A DNA stretch of 38,025 nucleotides from Pseudomonas gingeri. GTDB taxonomy: Bacteria; Pseudomonadota; Gammaproteobacteria; Pseudomonadales; Pseudomonadaceae. Position 1 is the first letter of the stretch. The number at the start of each line of letters is the position of its first letter. The notes below the pieces were generated by a model. It was not told where the DNA came from. It ran no database searches and saw only the letters and a program-made list of their open reading frames with translations. A program made the translations under genes and the position numbers. Location: the NCBI RefSeq assembly GCF_013385425.1, contig NZ_JACAQA010000030.1, positions 1 through 38,025 of the forward strand. The letters are read 5' to 3'. This document shows, piece by piece, positions 9,080-17,830 of this stretch.

Positions 9080-10072
9080 ATGACTGCCCATCGAATTGGT
9101 TTCCTGATTTGGCCCAGCACCCAAGCCTTGACGCTGGCGCTGGCCGAGGAGGCCTTGCGTGTCGCACAGCGGGTGCATCCGGAAGTCGTCTACGAATTGT
9201 CTTTCCTGCAGGCCGAAGTGCCTGGCGAGGCCTTGGCCGGTGGTGGCTGGCAACTGCCGGGCGAGCCCTGGGCCGGCAAGCTGGAAGGCTTCCAGAAACT
9301 CTTCCTGCTGGCCGACGAGCCGCCGACCAGCCTGGCGCCGGCCTTGAGCAGCGCCCTCAAGCAACTGGTTCGCGCCGGTTGCGTGGTGGCCGGTTTGTCC
9401 GCCGGGGTCTACCCGCTGGCCCAACTTGGTTTGCTCGATGGTTATCGCGCGGCGGTGCACTGGCGCTGGCAGGATGATTTCGCCGAACGTTTTCCCAAGG
9501 TGATCGCCACCAGTCATCTGTTCGACTGGGACCGTGATCGCCTGACCGCCTGTGGCGGCTTGTCGGTGCTGGACCTGTTGCTGGCGGTACTCGCCCGTGA
9601 CCACGGTGCCGAGTTGGCCGGTGCGGTTTCCGAGGAGCTGGTGGTCGAGCGCATCCGCGAAGGCGGCGAGCGCCAGCGTATTCCATTGCAGAACCGCCTG
9701 GGCTCCAGCCATCCGAAGCTGACCCAGGCCGTGCTGCTGATGGAGGCCAATATCGAGGAACCGCTGACCACCGACGAGATCGCCCAGCATGTCTGTGTGT
9801 CGCGGCGCCAGTTGGAGCGGATCTTCAAGCAGTACCTCAACCGCGTGCCGAGCCAGTATTACCTGGAACTGCGCCTGAACAAGGCCCGGCAGATGCTGAT
9901 GCAGACCAGCAAGTCGATCATCCAGATCGGCCTGTCCTGCGGTTTCTCCTCGGGGCCGCACTTCTCCAGCGCCTATCGCAACTTCTTTGGCGCCACACCC
10001 CGTGAAGATCGCAACCAGCGGCGCAGCAGCAGCCCGTTCGAGTTGTCGTCGGTGCCTTCGGAACGCGGCTAA
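9080..10072 (+). CDS. argR: ArgR, AraC-family arginine-responsive regulator
   Basis: Transcriptional regulator of arginine uptake and catabolism; 330 residues, close to the P. aeruginosa ArgR length. It is not related to the E. coli ArgR repressor. The N-terminal half is a DJ-1/PfpI-like (GATase1-like) sensor domain: RIGFLIWPSTQ at the start and GCVVAGLSAGVYPLAQLGLL around the nucleophile-elbow position. The C-terminal 100 residues are the AraC double helix-turn-helix, with EPLTTDEIAQHVCVSRRQLE and QIGLSCGFSSGPHFSSAYR. The start at 9080 (MTAHRIGF) leaves a 124-nt gap after aotP that could hold an internal promoter; a start at 8996 would add an unlikely tail. It is expected to bind the two operators described here. 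Confidence 0.93.
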   Translation: MTAHRIGFLIWPSTQALTLALAEEALRVAQRVHPEVVYELSFLQAEVPGEALAGGGWQLPGEPWAGKLEGFQKLFLLADEPPTSLAPALSSALKQLVRAGCVVAGLSAGVYPLAQLGLLDGYRAAVHWRWQDDFAERFPKVIATSHLFDWDRDRLTACGGLSVLDLLLAVLARDHGAELAGAVSEELVVERIREGGERQRIPLQNRLGSSHPKLTQAVLLMEANIEEPLTTDEIAQHVCVSRRQLERIFKQYLNRVPSQYYLELRLNKARQMLMQTSKSIIQIGLSCGFSSGPHFSSAYRNFFGATPREDRNQRRSSSPFELSSVPSERG

Positions 10073-10075
10073 GGC

Positions 10076-13000
10076 TTATTCTTCGCGGGGCGTGGGCGGC
10101 GTTATGGGGGAAAGCACCGGTGGGACACTGCCGCCATTGTCGCTGTCGCTTTCACTCTCTTCGCCGCTGCTCACATCGTCGCCGATCAGGATTCTGACCT
10201 GCTGCACACCGCCGTTCAGCTCCCTGTAGCTGCGGACTCTTTGCAGGCTGGTCTCGCTCAGGGGATTGTTCCTGAAGTCATAGGTCACCGCTTGCGAGGT
10301 CGGGACTTCGAACAGGCTTTCCGGTATGTCTCGGATCTGGTTGTCGCGCAAGTCGGCAATCCCCAGCACACGGAGTCCGAACAGTCCCTCGGGTATCTGT
10401 TCGAGGCCGCTGTCGCTCAGGTCGAGCACTCTCAGGTCGGTCATCCGTGCGATGTTCGGTGTCAGCAGCATGCCCTCGGTGCGCGGCGGGTCCGGTTGCA
10501 GCGGGTTGCCGGACAGATCAAGCATCTGCAGGCCGGTCATGTCCGCGAGCTGCTGGTGCGTGGTGTCGCTCAGTTGGATCTGGCCATAGGGCAGATCCAG
10601 GTTTCTCAAGTGCGGCATGTCGAAAATCGCGGCGGGAAAATCCCGGTCGATAAAACTGGAGGCATACAGCACGCGTAGATGGGGGAAGCTGTGGAGGAAA
10701 CCATCGAGCCCGTCGCTGGCGCCGTAACCATGGAGCTCCAGGCGGGCGATATGACTGAAGTCGGCTGAAAGCGCGGGCAGTCTGCCGGTGATCCTCTGGG
10801 TGAAAGAGAAGCTATACAAGCGTGTGCCGTCGGGCAGTATTTCTTCGCTCTGGCGTTGCCAGCTCCGTTGCAACTGTTGGGCAAAGTCGTCTCGGTTCAG
10901 ACTTTCCAGCGCCAACTCGACCGGACTCAATGGCTCCTGCGTTTGCGGGTGATGCGTGGGGACATCGCCGCTCCAGGCCTGCAGATCGGCGCGCAGTTGG
11001 CGGTATTGGGCTTCCAGTCGACTCAACTGGTTCAAGGAGTCCTCGAGGACTCGCGGTTGAGCCCGGATGAAACTCTCCAGCTGTTCGCCATTCAGGCCCG
11101 GATAGAGCGCCTGGATACGTGTTCGCTCGGCCAGGGACTGAACGCCGAGCGAGTGGCCGGTTCTGCGGTAATAGTCCCGGGCGCGTTGCAGGCTGGTCTC
11201 GGACAGCGGGTTGCCGTTCAGCTCCAGGCCGGAACCGAGCTCGCCGGAGATCTCGTTGAGCGTCTGCGGCAGGTCGCTGATGGCGTTGTCGTTGAGCAGG
11301 GCGGCTTCCAATCGCGGCAGTTCGAACAGTCCATCGGGAAGCGCGTTGATCCCGGTGCGACTCAGATCGACGACCGCCAGTGCAAGCAGTTGACGCAGGT
11401 CGGGGACCAGGCCGAGGGGGTTGCGGCTCAGGTCGAGAATCTCCAGGGCTCGCATGCCGTTGAGTGCCTGCCTCGTCTGGACGTTCAGGCGCAGATTGCA
11501 GTTGATCAGGCTCAGCTCGGTCAGCGGCCCGCGTGTGATCGATTCGGGCAGGCCGTTGAGTTGGAAGCCGCGTATGGAGAGCCGGCGCAGATTGGGAAAG
11601 TGTTCCATGAACTGGCCCAGCTCCCGGGCCGGGGAGTCGGCCACCAGGTTCAGGTAGCGGACGTGGTTGAAGTCGACGGACAGTTCGGGCAGTTCCCCCA
11701 GCAGGCCATTGGCGCTGAGGGTGTAGCCGTGCTCATCGGGATTGTTGGAGTAGAACAGGTCGGGTTCACGGCGCCAGCAACGCCGGATGGCTTCGGCGAA
11801 CTGGGCGCGGGTGCGTTGCTGGTTGAGGCGCTGCATCAGGCTCAGGCGTTCCCCGCTGACCGGGTGAGAGGAGGAGGTGATGAACGACCATAGCTCCAGT
11901 TCTTCCGTCAGTTGTTCGTAGGCCTGCTCCAGCCGCCGTATTTCATCAAAGACCCGCATGCTGTTCAGGCTGCCGATAAATTGCCGGATCTGCTCATCGG
12001 AAAAGCTCGGGAACAGCCGGGCTACCCGATCTTCGAGGGCCCAGCGACTGCCCGCCTGGGGCGCTCCACGGCCGCTGAGTTGATAACCGGGGCGCCTCTT
12101 GGCCAAGGCCATGGGCGATGGTTCGCTGGGGATGGCGGGTGGCATATCCAGCAACTGGCGGATTTCATCAGGCCCCGGCAGGCGGCTGTTCTGCACGGCT
12201 TGCTGGAGTTGGGCACCCTGCTTGGGATTGGGGTAGCCCAGTTCACTGCGCTGGGTGTCTGGCAGGGCATGCAGCAGCGATGCGTAGAGATCGTCGGAAT
12301 CGTGCAGTTCCTGGTCCAGGGCATCGCGGGCCTGGTACAGGTCGTTTTCCTTGATCAGCACTTTGCGGATCGGCGCGTTGCTGGCACCGATACTGTCGAG
12401 CAACGGCCCGGTCGAGGATTGCGTGCGTATCTCGATGCGCACTTGCGTGGACCAGCCCGGGAGGCGTTGCACGCTGTGCAGGATCAGTTTTTCGCTGTCG
12501 GCATTGCCGCTCGACGCCAGGTACAGCCCCTCGCGGGCGCGGGCCAGGCGCACTTGCTGCTGATACAAGGCGGCTTCGTCGGCGATGCCCGGGGCGATGT
12601 GGGCGGACTCGCGCAAGGCTTGCAGTTGTGCGCCGCTGGCCTGTTCGGCGAGCTCTTCGAGCACGGCCACGGGCAGCTCGGGAAACGCCTTTTGCAGAAC
12701 ACCCACCGAGGGATCCTGTGATTGAGTGCGAAACCGGTATTGCGATTCGAACAGGGCTTTTCGGCGCAGGTGGGCATGGCGGGCGATTTGCTTGCGAAAG
12801 TTCAGCAGCCGGGTTTCCGGTTTTTCGGCGGGGGTGGCGAAACTCTGGCTTTCCCCCAGCAGTCCGCGGATATCGCTTTCATCGAGGTCGGGCGAGTTCA
12901 GCACGGTCTTGAGCAGATCACCGTTGTGCAATCGGTCGAGCGAGATGACCACCCGTTGCCCCTGGGCCGTGCCGCTGCGCACGGTCTCCATGACCACTTG

Positions 13001-15040
13001 TCCCTGATCGTCCACAAACCTTAGTGCCTTGGGTTGCGATTGCCAGAAGTCGAGCAGGATCTGCTCCTGCATGCTCTCGTCGGGCGTGGCCTCGCCGCGG
13101 GCCATCTGCTCGATAAAGCGCTGGATATCGCGGTCGAGGCGAAAGCGCAGCAGGCTGTCCTTGAGCAGTGCCGGGGGCCGCTGGCTGTCGAAATGCACCC
13201 GGCGCAACAGGGCTTCGTCGGTATCGCTGACGGCCATGATCCGCGCGGCGTCGAGGTCGGAAAAGGCTTCGCCGGCCAGGCTCAAGCGGTGCATCAGTTG
13301 CGGGCCTTGCCACTGCAAGGGGTTCTCCAGTTCGTGAAACCAGGCACCGGCACCGTTATGCCTGAAGGTTGGTGAGTATTGGTTGGGGCGGCGGGGGTGT
13401 TTGATCCGGCCACGATTGCCCTGCGGGTTCAGTTCGACTTCATAGGCCTTGTCACCTTGTTTGAGGTATTGGCGGTCGTTGATTTCATACAGGCCGCTGG
13501 CGTTCGGTTGTGCGCTTTCGGGCAGTACCGATGATTGCTCGTAGGGCGTCAGGTCGGGTTTCCACAGGGTGCTTTCGCCAGTGGGCAGGGTTACCTGTTT
13601 CAAGTCCTTGACCAGTCCGGCCCCGGCGAAGCGATGGGCGACCACGGTGATGCCGCCAATCAGCGCCAGGTTCAGGGTGACGCCGATCAGACCCTGGAGG
13701 CCTTGCTCGCGCTCGTCGTGACGCCAGTCCTCGATGCCGTTGTAGATCTGGCTGAACAGTTGCGCGCCGGCCACCGCCAGCATCGCTTCGCCCAGGCCGG
13801 GGACGAACAGGGCGGCGACGTTCAGCAGGTTCAGGCCGATATTGCCCAGCGATTGCAGGTAGTCCCGGTGGTCCTGGCGGTCGATATCGGCCACCGGCAC
13901 GGCGCTGAAATTACCATCGTCCAGCAGCTTCACCAGGTGCTGGGTATAGAGCTCGCGCAGCGGGTGACCGATCAGCGGAAAACGTTTGAGTTGCAGGTCG
14001 GTCGTCGTGCCTGAGGTGTCAAGGTGGCGTTCGAGGGCACTGAGAAAAGCTGATTGGGTACGCTGGTTGACGTAGCGGTTGAAGAAGCTCCGGTAGTCGA
14101 TGCGGCCCAGGCGGTGGCCCAGCTCCTGTTCGAATGCCTCGAAGCTGGCGTATTGCTTGAGGGCCTGCTCCGGATCACCGCTCAGATAAACGATGCAAGG
14201 TCGGTTGCGCGCTACCAGGGTGTCCTGGTGCTCGATCAGCCAGGCGCCTTTGAGCGTGACGCCGGTCGAACTGCTGAGCGGTGTTCTGAAGTTGAACATT
14301 TGCAGTTCAAAGCAGCTTGCGGGTTTGCCATCCCAGTAGGTCAAGCGACCCTGTTGGCTGGCGGCCAGCAAAAACTGGTGGGTCGAACGGCTGATATTGC
14401 CTTTCATCAGGGCAATATGGGTCTGGGTGATCAGTTCGTAGCGTTCACTGAGTTCAAATTGATCACGAAAGCGGTTGTCCGCTTCGCCGGAGGGCTTTTT
14501 CGGCAGCAGCACCGCGCTCATATGGCGGTCGTACTGGCCACCGATATCCAGCTCCCGGCACAACTCGACGAACGCCCGGAGCGTGAAGGCCTGGATGGGC
14601 CGGTTCTGCCTGGCGTTGGCCTGGCGGTACAGGCTGGACTCATTATAAAAAACCAGGTTTTCCTGCCGGGGGGCAACGAAGTTCTTCAGGGCAGCTTCCA
14701 ACAGGCTCATATCGACGACGGAGACCTTGCGCGGCGTCGAGAGTGTGGCGGCAGTGACCAGTCGCACGCAGTTGATCCGGTCGCGCTTCGGGTCCAGTCT
14801 GTACCCGAAGCGGCTGCTCAGGGCATTGGACAGGATCGGCACGGCAAAGGCCTCAAGGCCCTGCAAGGCTTGCAGGTATTCCGCCAGTCTGGCCTTGTGG
14901 GTATGGGTCAACAACAGGCTGTCGCCATGGGCCTGAAGCAGGGTCCGGGAGGCGTCGGTCAGCCAATCCGGCAGTTTGTTTTTGATCAGTTCGAAATTAT
15001 CGGGGTAATGCGGCAGGTCAGTTTCGGCGGGTATCGGCAT
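10076..15040 (-). CDS. Giant dermonecrotic-toxin-like protein with duplicated LRR modules
   Basis: A 1654-residue protein. The N-terminal part (from about residue 15) resembles the dermonecrotic toxin domain (DUF6543-type) of large Pseudomonas proteins: PHYPDNFELIKNKLPDWL start, RFGYRLDP, an FYNESSLYRQ segment. Two hydrophobic stretches lie at 398-433 and 446-472, which could insert into a membrane. Residues 1009-1295 and 1311-1611 are two copies of one module: LFPSF/LYPGL helical bundle, then leucine-rich repeats (ALEILDLSRNPLGLVP; LRVLDLSDSGLEQIP), then the cap NPLSETSLQR (from 1277 and 1592). The protein ends in a Ser/Asp/Glu-rich tail plus a Pro-rich tip, with no NEL E3-ligase domain. There is no signal peptide. 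The start at 15040 (MPIPAETDLPHYPD) is preferred to 15184. It ends 3 bp from argR and is divergent from aruC. Likely a host- or competitor-directed toxin; activity unknown. Confidence 0.82.
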   Translation of the reverse strand: MPIPAETDLPHYPDNFELIKNKLPDWLTDASRTLLQAHGDSLLLTHTHKARLAEYLQALQGLEAFAVPILSNALSSRFGYRLDPKRDRINCVRLVTAATLSTPRKVSVVDMSLLEAALKNFVAPRQENLVFYNESSLYRQANARQNRPIQAFTLRAFVELCRELDIGGQYDRHMSAVLLPKKPSGEADNRFRDQFELSERYELITQTHIALMKGNISRSTHQFLLAASQQGRLTYWDGKPASCFELQMFNFRTPLSSSTGVTLKGAWLIEHQDTLVARNRPCIVYLSGDPEQALKQYASFEAFEQELGHRLGRIDYRSFFNRYVNQRTQSAFLSALERHLDTSGTTTDLQLKRFPLIGHPLRELYTQHLVKLLDDGNFSAVPVADIDRQDHRDYLQSLGNIGLNLLNVAALFVPGLGEAMLAVAGAQLFSQIYNGIEDWRHDEREQGLQGLIGVTLNLALIGGITVVAHRFAGAGLVKDLKQVTLPTGESTLWKPDLTPYEQSSVLPESAQPNASGLYEINDRQYLKQGDKAYEVELNPQGNRGRIKHPRRPNQYSPTFRHNGAGAWFHELENPLQWQGPQLMHRLSLAGEAFSDLDAARIMAVSDTDEALLRRVHFDSQRPPALLKDSLLRFRLDRDIQRFIEQMARGEATPDESMQEQILLDFWQSQPKALRFVDDQGQVVMETVRSGTAQGQRVVISLDRLHNGDLLKTVLNSPDLDESDIRGLLGESQSFATPAEKPETRLLNFRKQIARHAHLRRKALFESQYRFRTQSQDPSVGVLQKAFPELPVAVLEELAEQASGAQLQALRESAHIAPGIADEAALYQQQVRLARAREGLYLASSGNADSEKLILHSVQRLPGWSTQVRIEIRTQSSTGPLLDSIGASNAPIRKVLIKENDLYQARDALDQELHDSDDLYASLLHALPDTQRSELGYPNPKQGAQLQQAVQNSRLPGPDEIRQLLDMPPAIPSEPSPMALAKRRPGYQLSGRGAPQAGSRWALEDRVARLFPSFSDEQIRQFIGSLNSMRVFDEIRRLEQAYEQLTEELELWSFITSSSHPVSGERLSLMQRLNQQRTRAQFAEAIRRCWRREPDLFYSNNPDEHGYTLSANGLLGELPELSVDFNHVRYLNLVADSPARELGQFMEHFPNLRRLSIRGFQLNGLPESITRGPLTELSLINCNLRLNVQTRQALNGMRALEILDLSRNPLGLVPDLRQLLALAVVDLSRTGINALPDGLFELPRLEAALLNDNAISDLPQTLNEISGELGSGLELNGNPLSETSLQRARDYYRRTGHSLGVQSLAERTRIQALYPGLNGEQLESFIRAQPRVLEDSLNQLSRLEAQYRQLRADLQAWSGDVPTHHPQTQEPLSPVELALESLNRDDFAQQLQRSWQRQSEEILPDGTRLYSFSFTQRITGRLPALSADFSHIARLELHGYGASDGLDGFLHSFPHLRVLYASSFIDRDFPAAIFDMPHLRNLDLPYGQIQLSDTTHQQLADMTGLQMLDLSGNPLQPDPPRTEGMLLTPNIARMTDLRVLDLSDSGLEQIPEGLFGLRVLGIADLRDNQIRDIPESLFEVPTSQAVTYDFRNNPLSETSLQRVRSYRELNGGVQQVRILIGDDVSSGEESESDSDNGGSVPPVLSPITPPTPREE

Positions 15041-15188
15041 GGCGCGGTTTCTCGTGCGGCGGTAAAGCTGCGAGGCTATCCAGCGCCCGGGGACAACCGT
15101 GCCTAAATAGATACCAAAACCCGGGCCAGCGTTTAAACTGCGCCTTTGCGACGCAATTTGTCGCATTGCCGACAACCTCGGCAAAACC

Positions 15189-15230
15189 CGGTTTGGCGCT
15201 ATAAGAAGTTGTCGCTTGGCGGCAAGGCCT
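15189..15230 (+). promoter_or_regulatory. Probable ArgR operator between the LRR gene and aruC
   Basis: TGTCGC (15210-15215), 8 nt, AA (15224-15225) fits the ArgR half-site exactly. One 21-nt step upstream a weak half has AA at the same phase (15203-15204). A further TGTCGC with one extra spacer base lies at 15159-15164. The site is about 75 nt before the aruC start. ArgR is known to activate the aru operon in P. aeruginosa. Because the region is divergent, the LRR gene could also feel this protein. Confidence 0.65.
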
Positions 15231-15303
15231 GACCTAAAACTGTCCTTACAATCCCCCCATCGCTCGCCAGTTCCAGGCAGGCGTTCCTCTTCAGGAGACT
15301 CCG

Positions 15304-16524
15304 ATGTCCGTTGAGCAAGCTCCGGTGCACCGCGCCGATTTCGACCAGGTCATGGTTCCCAACTACGCACCTGCGGCTTTTATTCCTGTGCGCGGCGCGG
15401 GTTCCCGAGTATGGGACCAGGCGGGCCGGGAGCTGATCGATTTCGCCGGCGGTATCGCGGTTAACGTCTTGGGCCACGCGCACCCGGCGCTGGTCGGTGC
15501 GCTGACCGAGCAGGCGAACAACCTGTGGCACGTATCCAACGTCTTCACCAACGAGCCGGCCCTGCGCCTGGCCAAGAAGCTGGTGGACGCGACCTTCGCC
15601 GAGCGCGTGTTCTTCTGCAACTCCGGCGCCGAAGCCAACGAGGCCGCCTTCAAGCTGGCCCGTCGTGTCGCGTTCGACCGCTTCGGTTCGGAAAAATACG
15701 AGATCATCGCCGCACTGAACAGCTTCCACGGTCGCACCCTGTTCACCGTGAACGTGGGTGGCCAGTCGAAGTATTCCGACGGCTTCGGTCCGAAGATCAC
15801 CGGCATCACCCATGTGCCGTTCAATGACCTCGACGCGCTGAAAGCCGCGATCTCGGACAAGACCTGTGCCGTGGTGCTGGAACCGATCCAGGGCGAGGGT
15901 GGCGTGCTGCCGGCCGAGCTGGCCTACCTGCAAGGCGCCCGCGAGCTGTGCAACCAGCACGACGCGCTGCTGGTGTTCGACGAAGTACAGACCGGCATGG
16001 GCCGTAGCGGCTCGCTGTTCGCCTATATGGAATACGGCGTGACCCCGGACATCCTCACCAGCGCCAAGAGCCTGGGCGGCGGTTTCCCGATTGCCGCGAT
16101 GCTCACCACCGAAGCGCTGGCCAAGCATCTGGTGGTCGGCACCCACGGCACCACCTACGGTGGTAACCCGCTGGCGTGTGCGGTCGGCAACGCGGTGATC
16201 GACGTGATCAACACCCCGCAGGTGTTGAGCGGCGTGAAAGCCAAGCACGACCTGTTCAAGACCCGCCTGGAGCAGATCGGCGCCAAATACGGCCTGTTTA
16301 CCCAGGTCCGTGGCATGGGCCTGTTGCTCGGCTGCGTGTTGGCCGATGCCTGGAAGGGCAAGGCCAAGGACGTGTTCAACGCCGCGGAAAAAGAAAACCT
16401 GATGATCCTGCAAGCCGGCCCGGACGTGATTCGTTTCGCCCCGAGCCTGGTGGTTGAAGACGCGGACATCAATGAAGGCCTGGATCGCTTCGAGCGCGCC
16501 GTGGCCAAGCTGACGCAAGCCTGA
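15304..16524 (+). CDS. aruC: Succinylornithine/acetylornithine aminotransferase
   Basis: PLP-dependent class III aminotransferase, 406 residues. In the AST pathway it moves the amino group of N2-succinylornithine to 2-oxoglutarate, giving succinylglutamate semialdehyde and glutamate. Homologues also serve as ArgD (acetylornithine) and DapC in biosynthesis, so a dual role is likely. Seen: CNSGAEANEAA (105-115), the cofactor-binding DEVQTGMGR (226-234) and the Schiff-base lysine K255 in LTSAKSLGGGFP. AGGAG lies 5-9 nt upstream of the start. First gene of aruCFGDBE and preceded by the ArgR-like site; a REPIN separates it from aruF. Confidence 0.96.
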   Translation: MSVEQAPVHRADFDQVMVPNYAPAAFIPVRGAGSRVWDQAGRELIDFAGGIAVNVLGHAHPALVGALTEQANNLWHVSNVFTNEPALRLAKKLVDATFAERVFFCNSGAEANEAAFKLARRVAFDRFGSEKYEIIAALNSFHGRTLFTVNVGGQSKYSDGFGPKITGITHVPFNDLDALKAAISDKTCAVVLEPIQGEGGVLPAELAYLQGARELCNQHDALLVFDEVQTGMGRSGSLFAYMEYGVTPDILTSAKSLGGGFPIAAMLTTEALAKHLVVGTHGTTYGGNPLACAVGNAVIDVINTPQVLSGVKAKHDLFKTRLEQIGAKYGLFTQVRGMGLLLGCVLADAWKGKAKDVFNAAEKENLMILQAGPDVIRFAPSLVVEDADINEGLDRFERAVAKLTQA

Positions 16525-16580
16525 TGGACCGCCCGCTGGTGGCCCGGGATGGCTGCCAGCGGGCCAAATTTCCTGTACCT

Positions 16581-16678
16581 GTAGGAGCGAGCTTGCTCGC
16601 GATGATCGTCAACGATAACGCGGGGCATCCGATACCCCGTGGTGCCTGGGCCACCATCGCGAGCAAGCTCGCTCCTAC
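16581..16678. repeat. REPIN between aruC and aruF
   Basis: Two REP copies in perfect inverted orientation. The left copy GTAGGAGCGAGCTTGCTCGC starts at 16581 and its exact complement ends GCTCGCTCCTAC at 16678. The centre holds a further dyad (CGGGGCATC/GATACCCCG, 16621-16639). This is the standard Pseudomonas REPIN of about 100 bp. In the operon's mRNA it would form a long hairpin after aruC that can block exonucleases and so change the ratio of AruC to the downstream enzymes. Confidence 0.92.
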
Positions 16679-16737
16679 CCCGGTATTTTTTTTCTGTCGG
16701 TACACACCGACCTGTTCTGGATTGAAGGAGTGACACC

Positions 16738-17757
16738 ATGCTGGTGATGCGCCCCGCGCAAATGGCTGACCTGGACGAGGTACGGCGCCTGGCCGCGGAC
16801 AGCCCGATCGGTGTCACTTCCCTGCCGGACGACGAAGGCCGCCTGCGCGACAAGATCGCGGCAAGCGAAGCCTCGTTTGCCGCCGAAGTCAGCTTCAATG
16901 GCGAAGAAAGCTATTTCTTCGTGCTCGAAGACACGGCCACCGGCAAGTTGGCGGGCTGCTCGGCGATTGTTGCCTCGGCCGGTTACTCGGAGCCGTTCTA
17001 CAGCTTCCGTAACGAGACCTTCGTGCATGCGTCCCGCGAGCTGAAGATCCACAACAAGATCCATGTGCTTTCGCAGTGCCATGACCTGACCGGCAACAGC
17101 CTGCTGACCAGCTTCTACGTGGTCCCGGAACTGGTCGGTTCGACCTGGTCGGAACTCAATTCCCGTGGGCGCCTGCTGTTCGTCGCCAGCCATCCGGAGC
17201 GCTTCGCCGATTCGGTGGTGACCGAGATCGTCGGTTACAGCGACGAACACGGTGACTCGCCGTTCTGGGACGCCATAGGTCGCAACTTCTTCGACCTGAA
17301 CTACGCGGCGGCCGAGCGCCTGTGCGGCCTGAAAAGCCGGACCTTCCTCGCCGAACTGATGCCGCATTACCCGATCTACGTGCCGTTGCTGCCGGACGCC
17401 GCCCAGGAGGCGATGGGCCAGGTGCACCCGCGTGCGCAGATCACCTTCGACATCCTGATGCGCGAAGGCTTCGAAACCGATCATTACATCGACATCTTCG
17501 ACGGCGGCCCGACCCTGCATGCGCGGGTCAGCGGGATTCGCTCCATCGCCCAGAGCCGGGTGGTGCCGGTGAAGATCGGTGACGCCTACAAGGGCGGCGG
17601 ACGCCAGTACCTGGTGTCCAACGCGCTGCTGCAGGATTACCGCGCGGTGTTGCTGGAACTCGATTATGCGCCGGGCAAACCGGTCACCCTGGACCTGCAA
17701 GCCGCCGAAGCCCTGGGCGTCGGCGAAGGTGCCAGCGTGCGCCTGGTAGCGGTTTAA
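16738..17757 (+). CDS. aruF: Arginine N-succinyltransferase, alpha subunit
   Basis: First step of the AST pathway: transfers succinyl from succinyl-CoA to the alpha-amino group of arginine (and ornithine). Pseudomonads use two homologous subunits, AruF and AruG. It has 339 residues and starts MLVMRPAQMADLDEVRRLA, with the GNAT-like AstA fold. Conserved blocks include SFYVVPELVGSTWSELNSRG, GDSPFWDAIGRNFFDL and LMPHYPIYVPLLP. The ribosome site GAAGGAG is well placed. It shares the same block order as AruG downstream (GRSPFWESLGRHFFKM; LMPKFPLYTCFL), showing old duplication. A stable hairpin lies between the two. Confidence 0.95.
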   Translation: MLVMRPAQMADLDEVRRLAADSPIGVTSLPDDEGRLRDKIAASEASFAAEVSFNGEESYFFVLEDTATGKLAGCSAIVASAGYSEPFYSFRNETFVHASRELKIHNKIHVLSQCHDLTGNSLLTSFYVVPELVGSTWSELNSRGRLLFVASHPERFADSVVTEIVGYSDEHGDSPFWDAIGRNFFDLNYAAAERLCGLKSRTFLAELMPHYPIYVPLLPDAAQEAMGQVHPRAQITFDILMREGFETDHYIDIFDGGPTLHARVSGIRSIAQSRVVPVKIGDAYKGGGRQYLVSNALLQDYRAVLLELDYAPGKPVTLDLQAAEALGVGEGASVRLVAV

Positions 17758-17792
17758 GGCCGGTATCGAAAGCAGCCTTACAGCGAGTTTCG

Positions 17793-17816
17793 CGGGCACC
17801 CGTCAGCCGGTGCCCG
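17793..17816 (+). repeat. Intercistronic hairpin aruF-aruG
   Basis: CGGGCACC (17793-17800) and GGTGCCCG (17809-17816) form a perfect 8-bp stem with an 8-nt loop, followed by TTTG and then the aruG ribosome site AGGAG. It may act as a weak terminator or mRNA stabiliser that balances the two subunits. Confidence 0.5.
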
Positions 17817-17830
17817 TTTGAGGAGATAGC

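Noticed and set aside
10076..11030. NEL-type E3 ubiquitin ligase domain at the end of the LRR protein
   Set aside because: Only 43 residues follow the last LRR cap and they contain no cysteine, so no NEL active site fits.
15041..15184. Longer N-terminus for the LRR protein
   Set aside because: The 48 extra residues lie across the promoter region and ArgR-linked sequence and do not look like the family start. The real start remains uncertain because the ribosome site at 15040 is weak.
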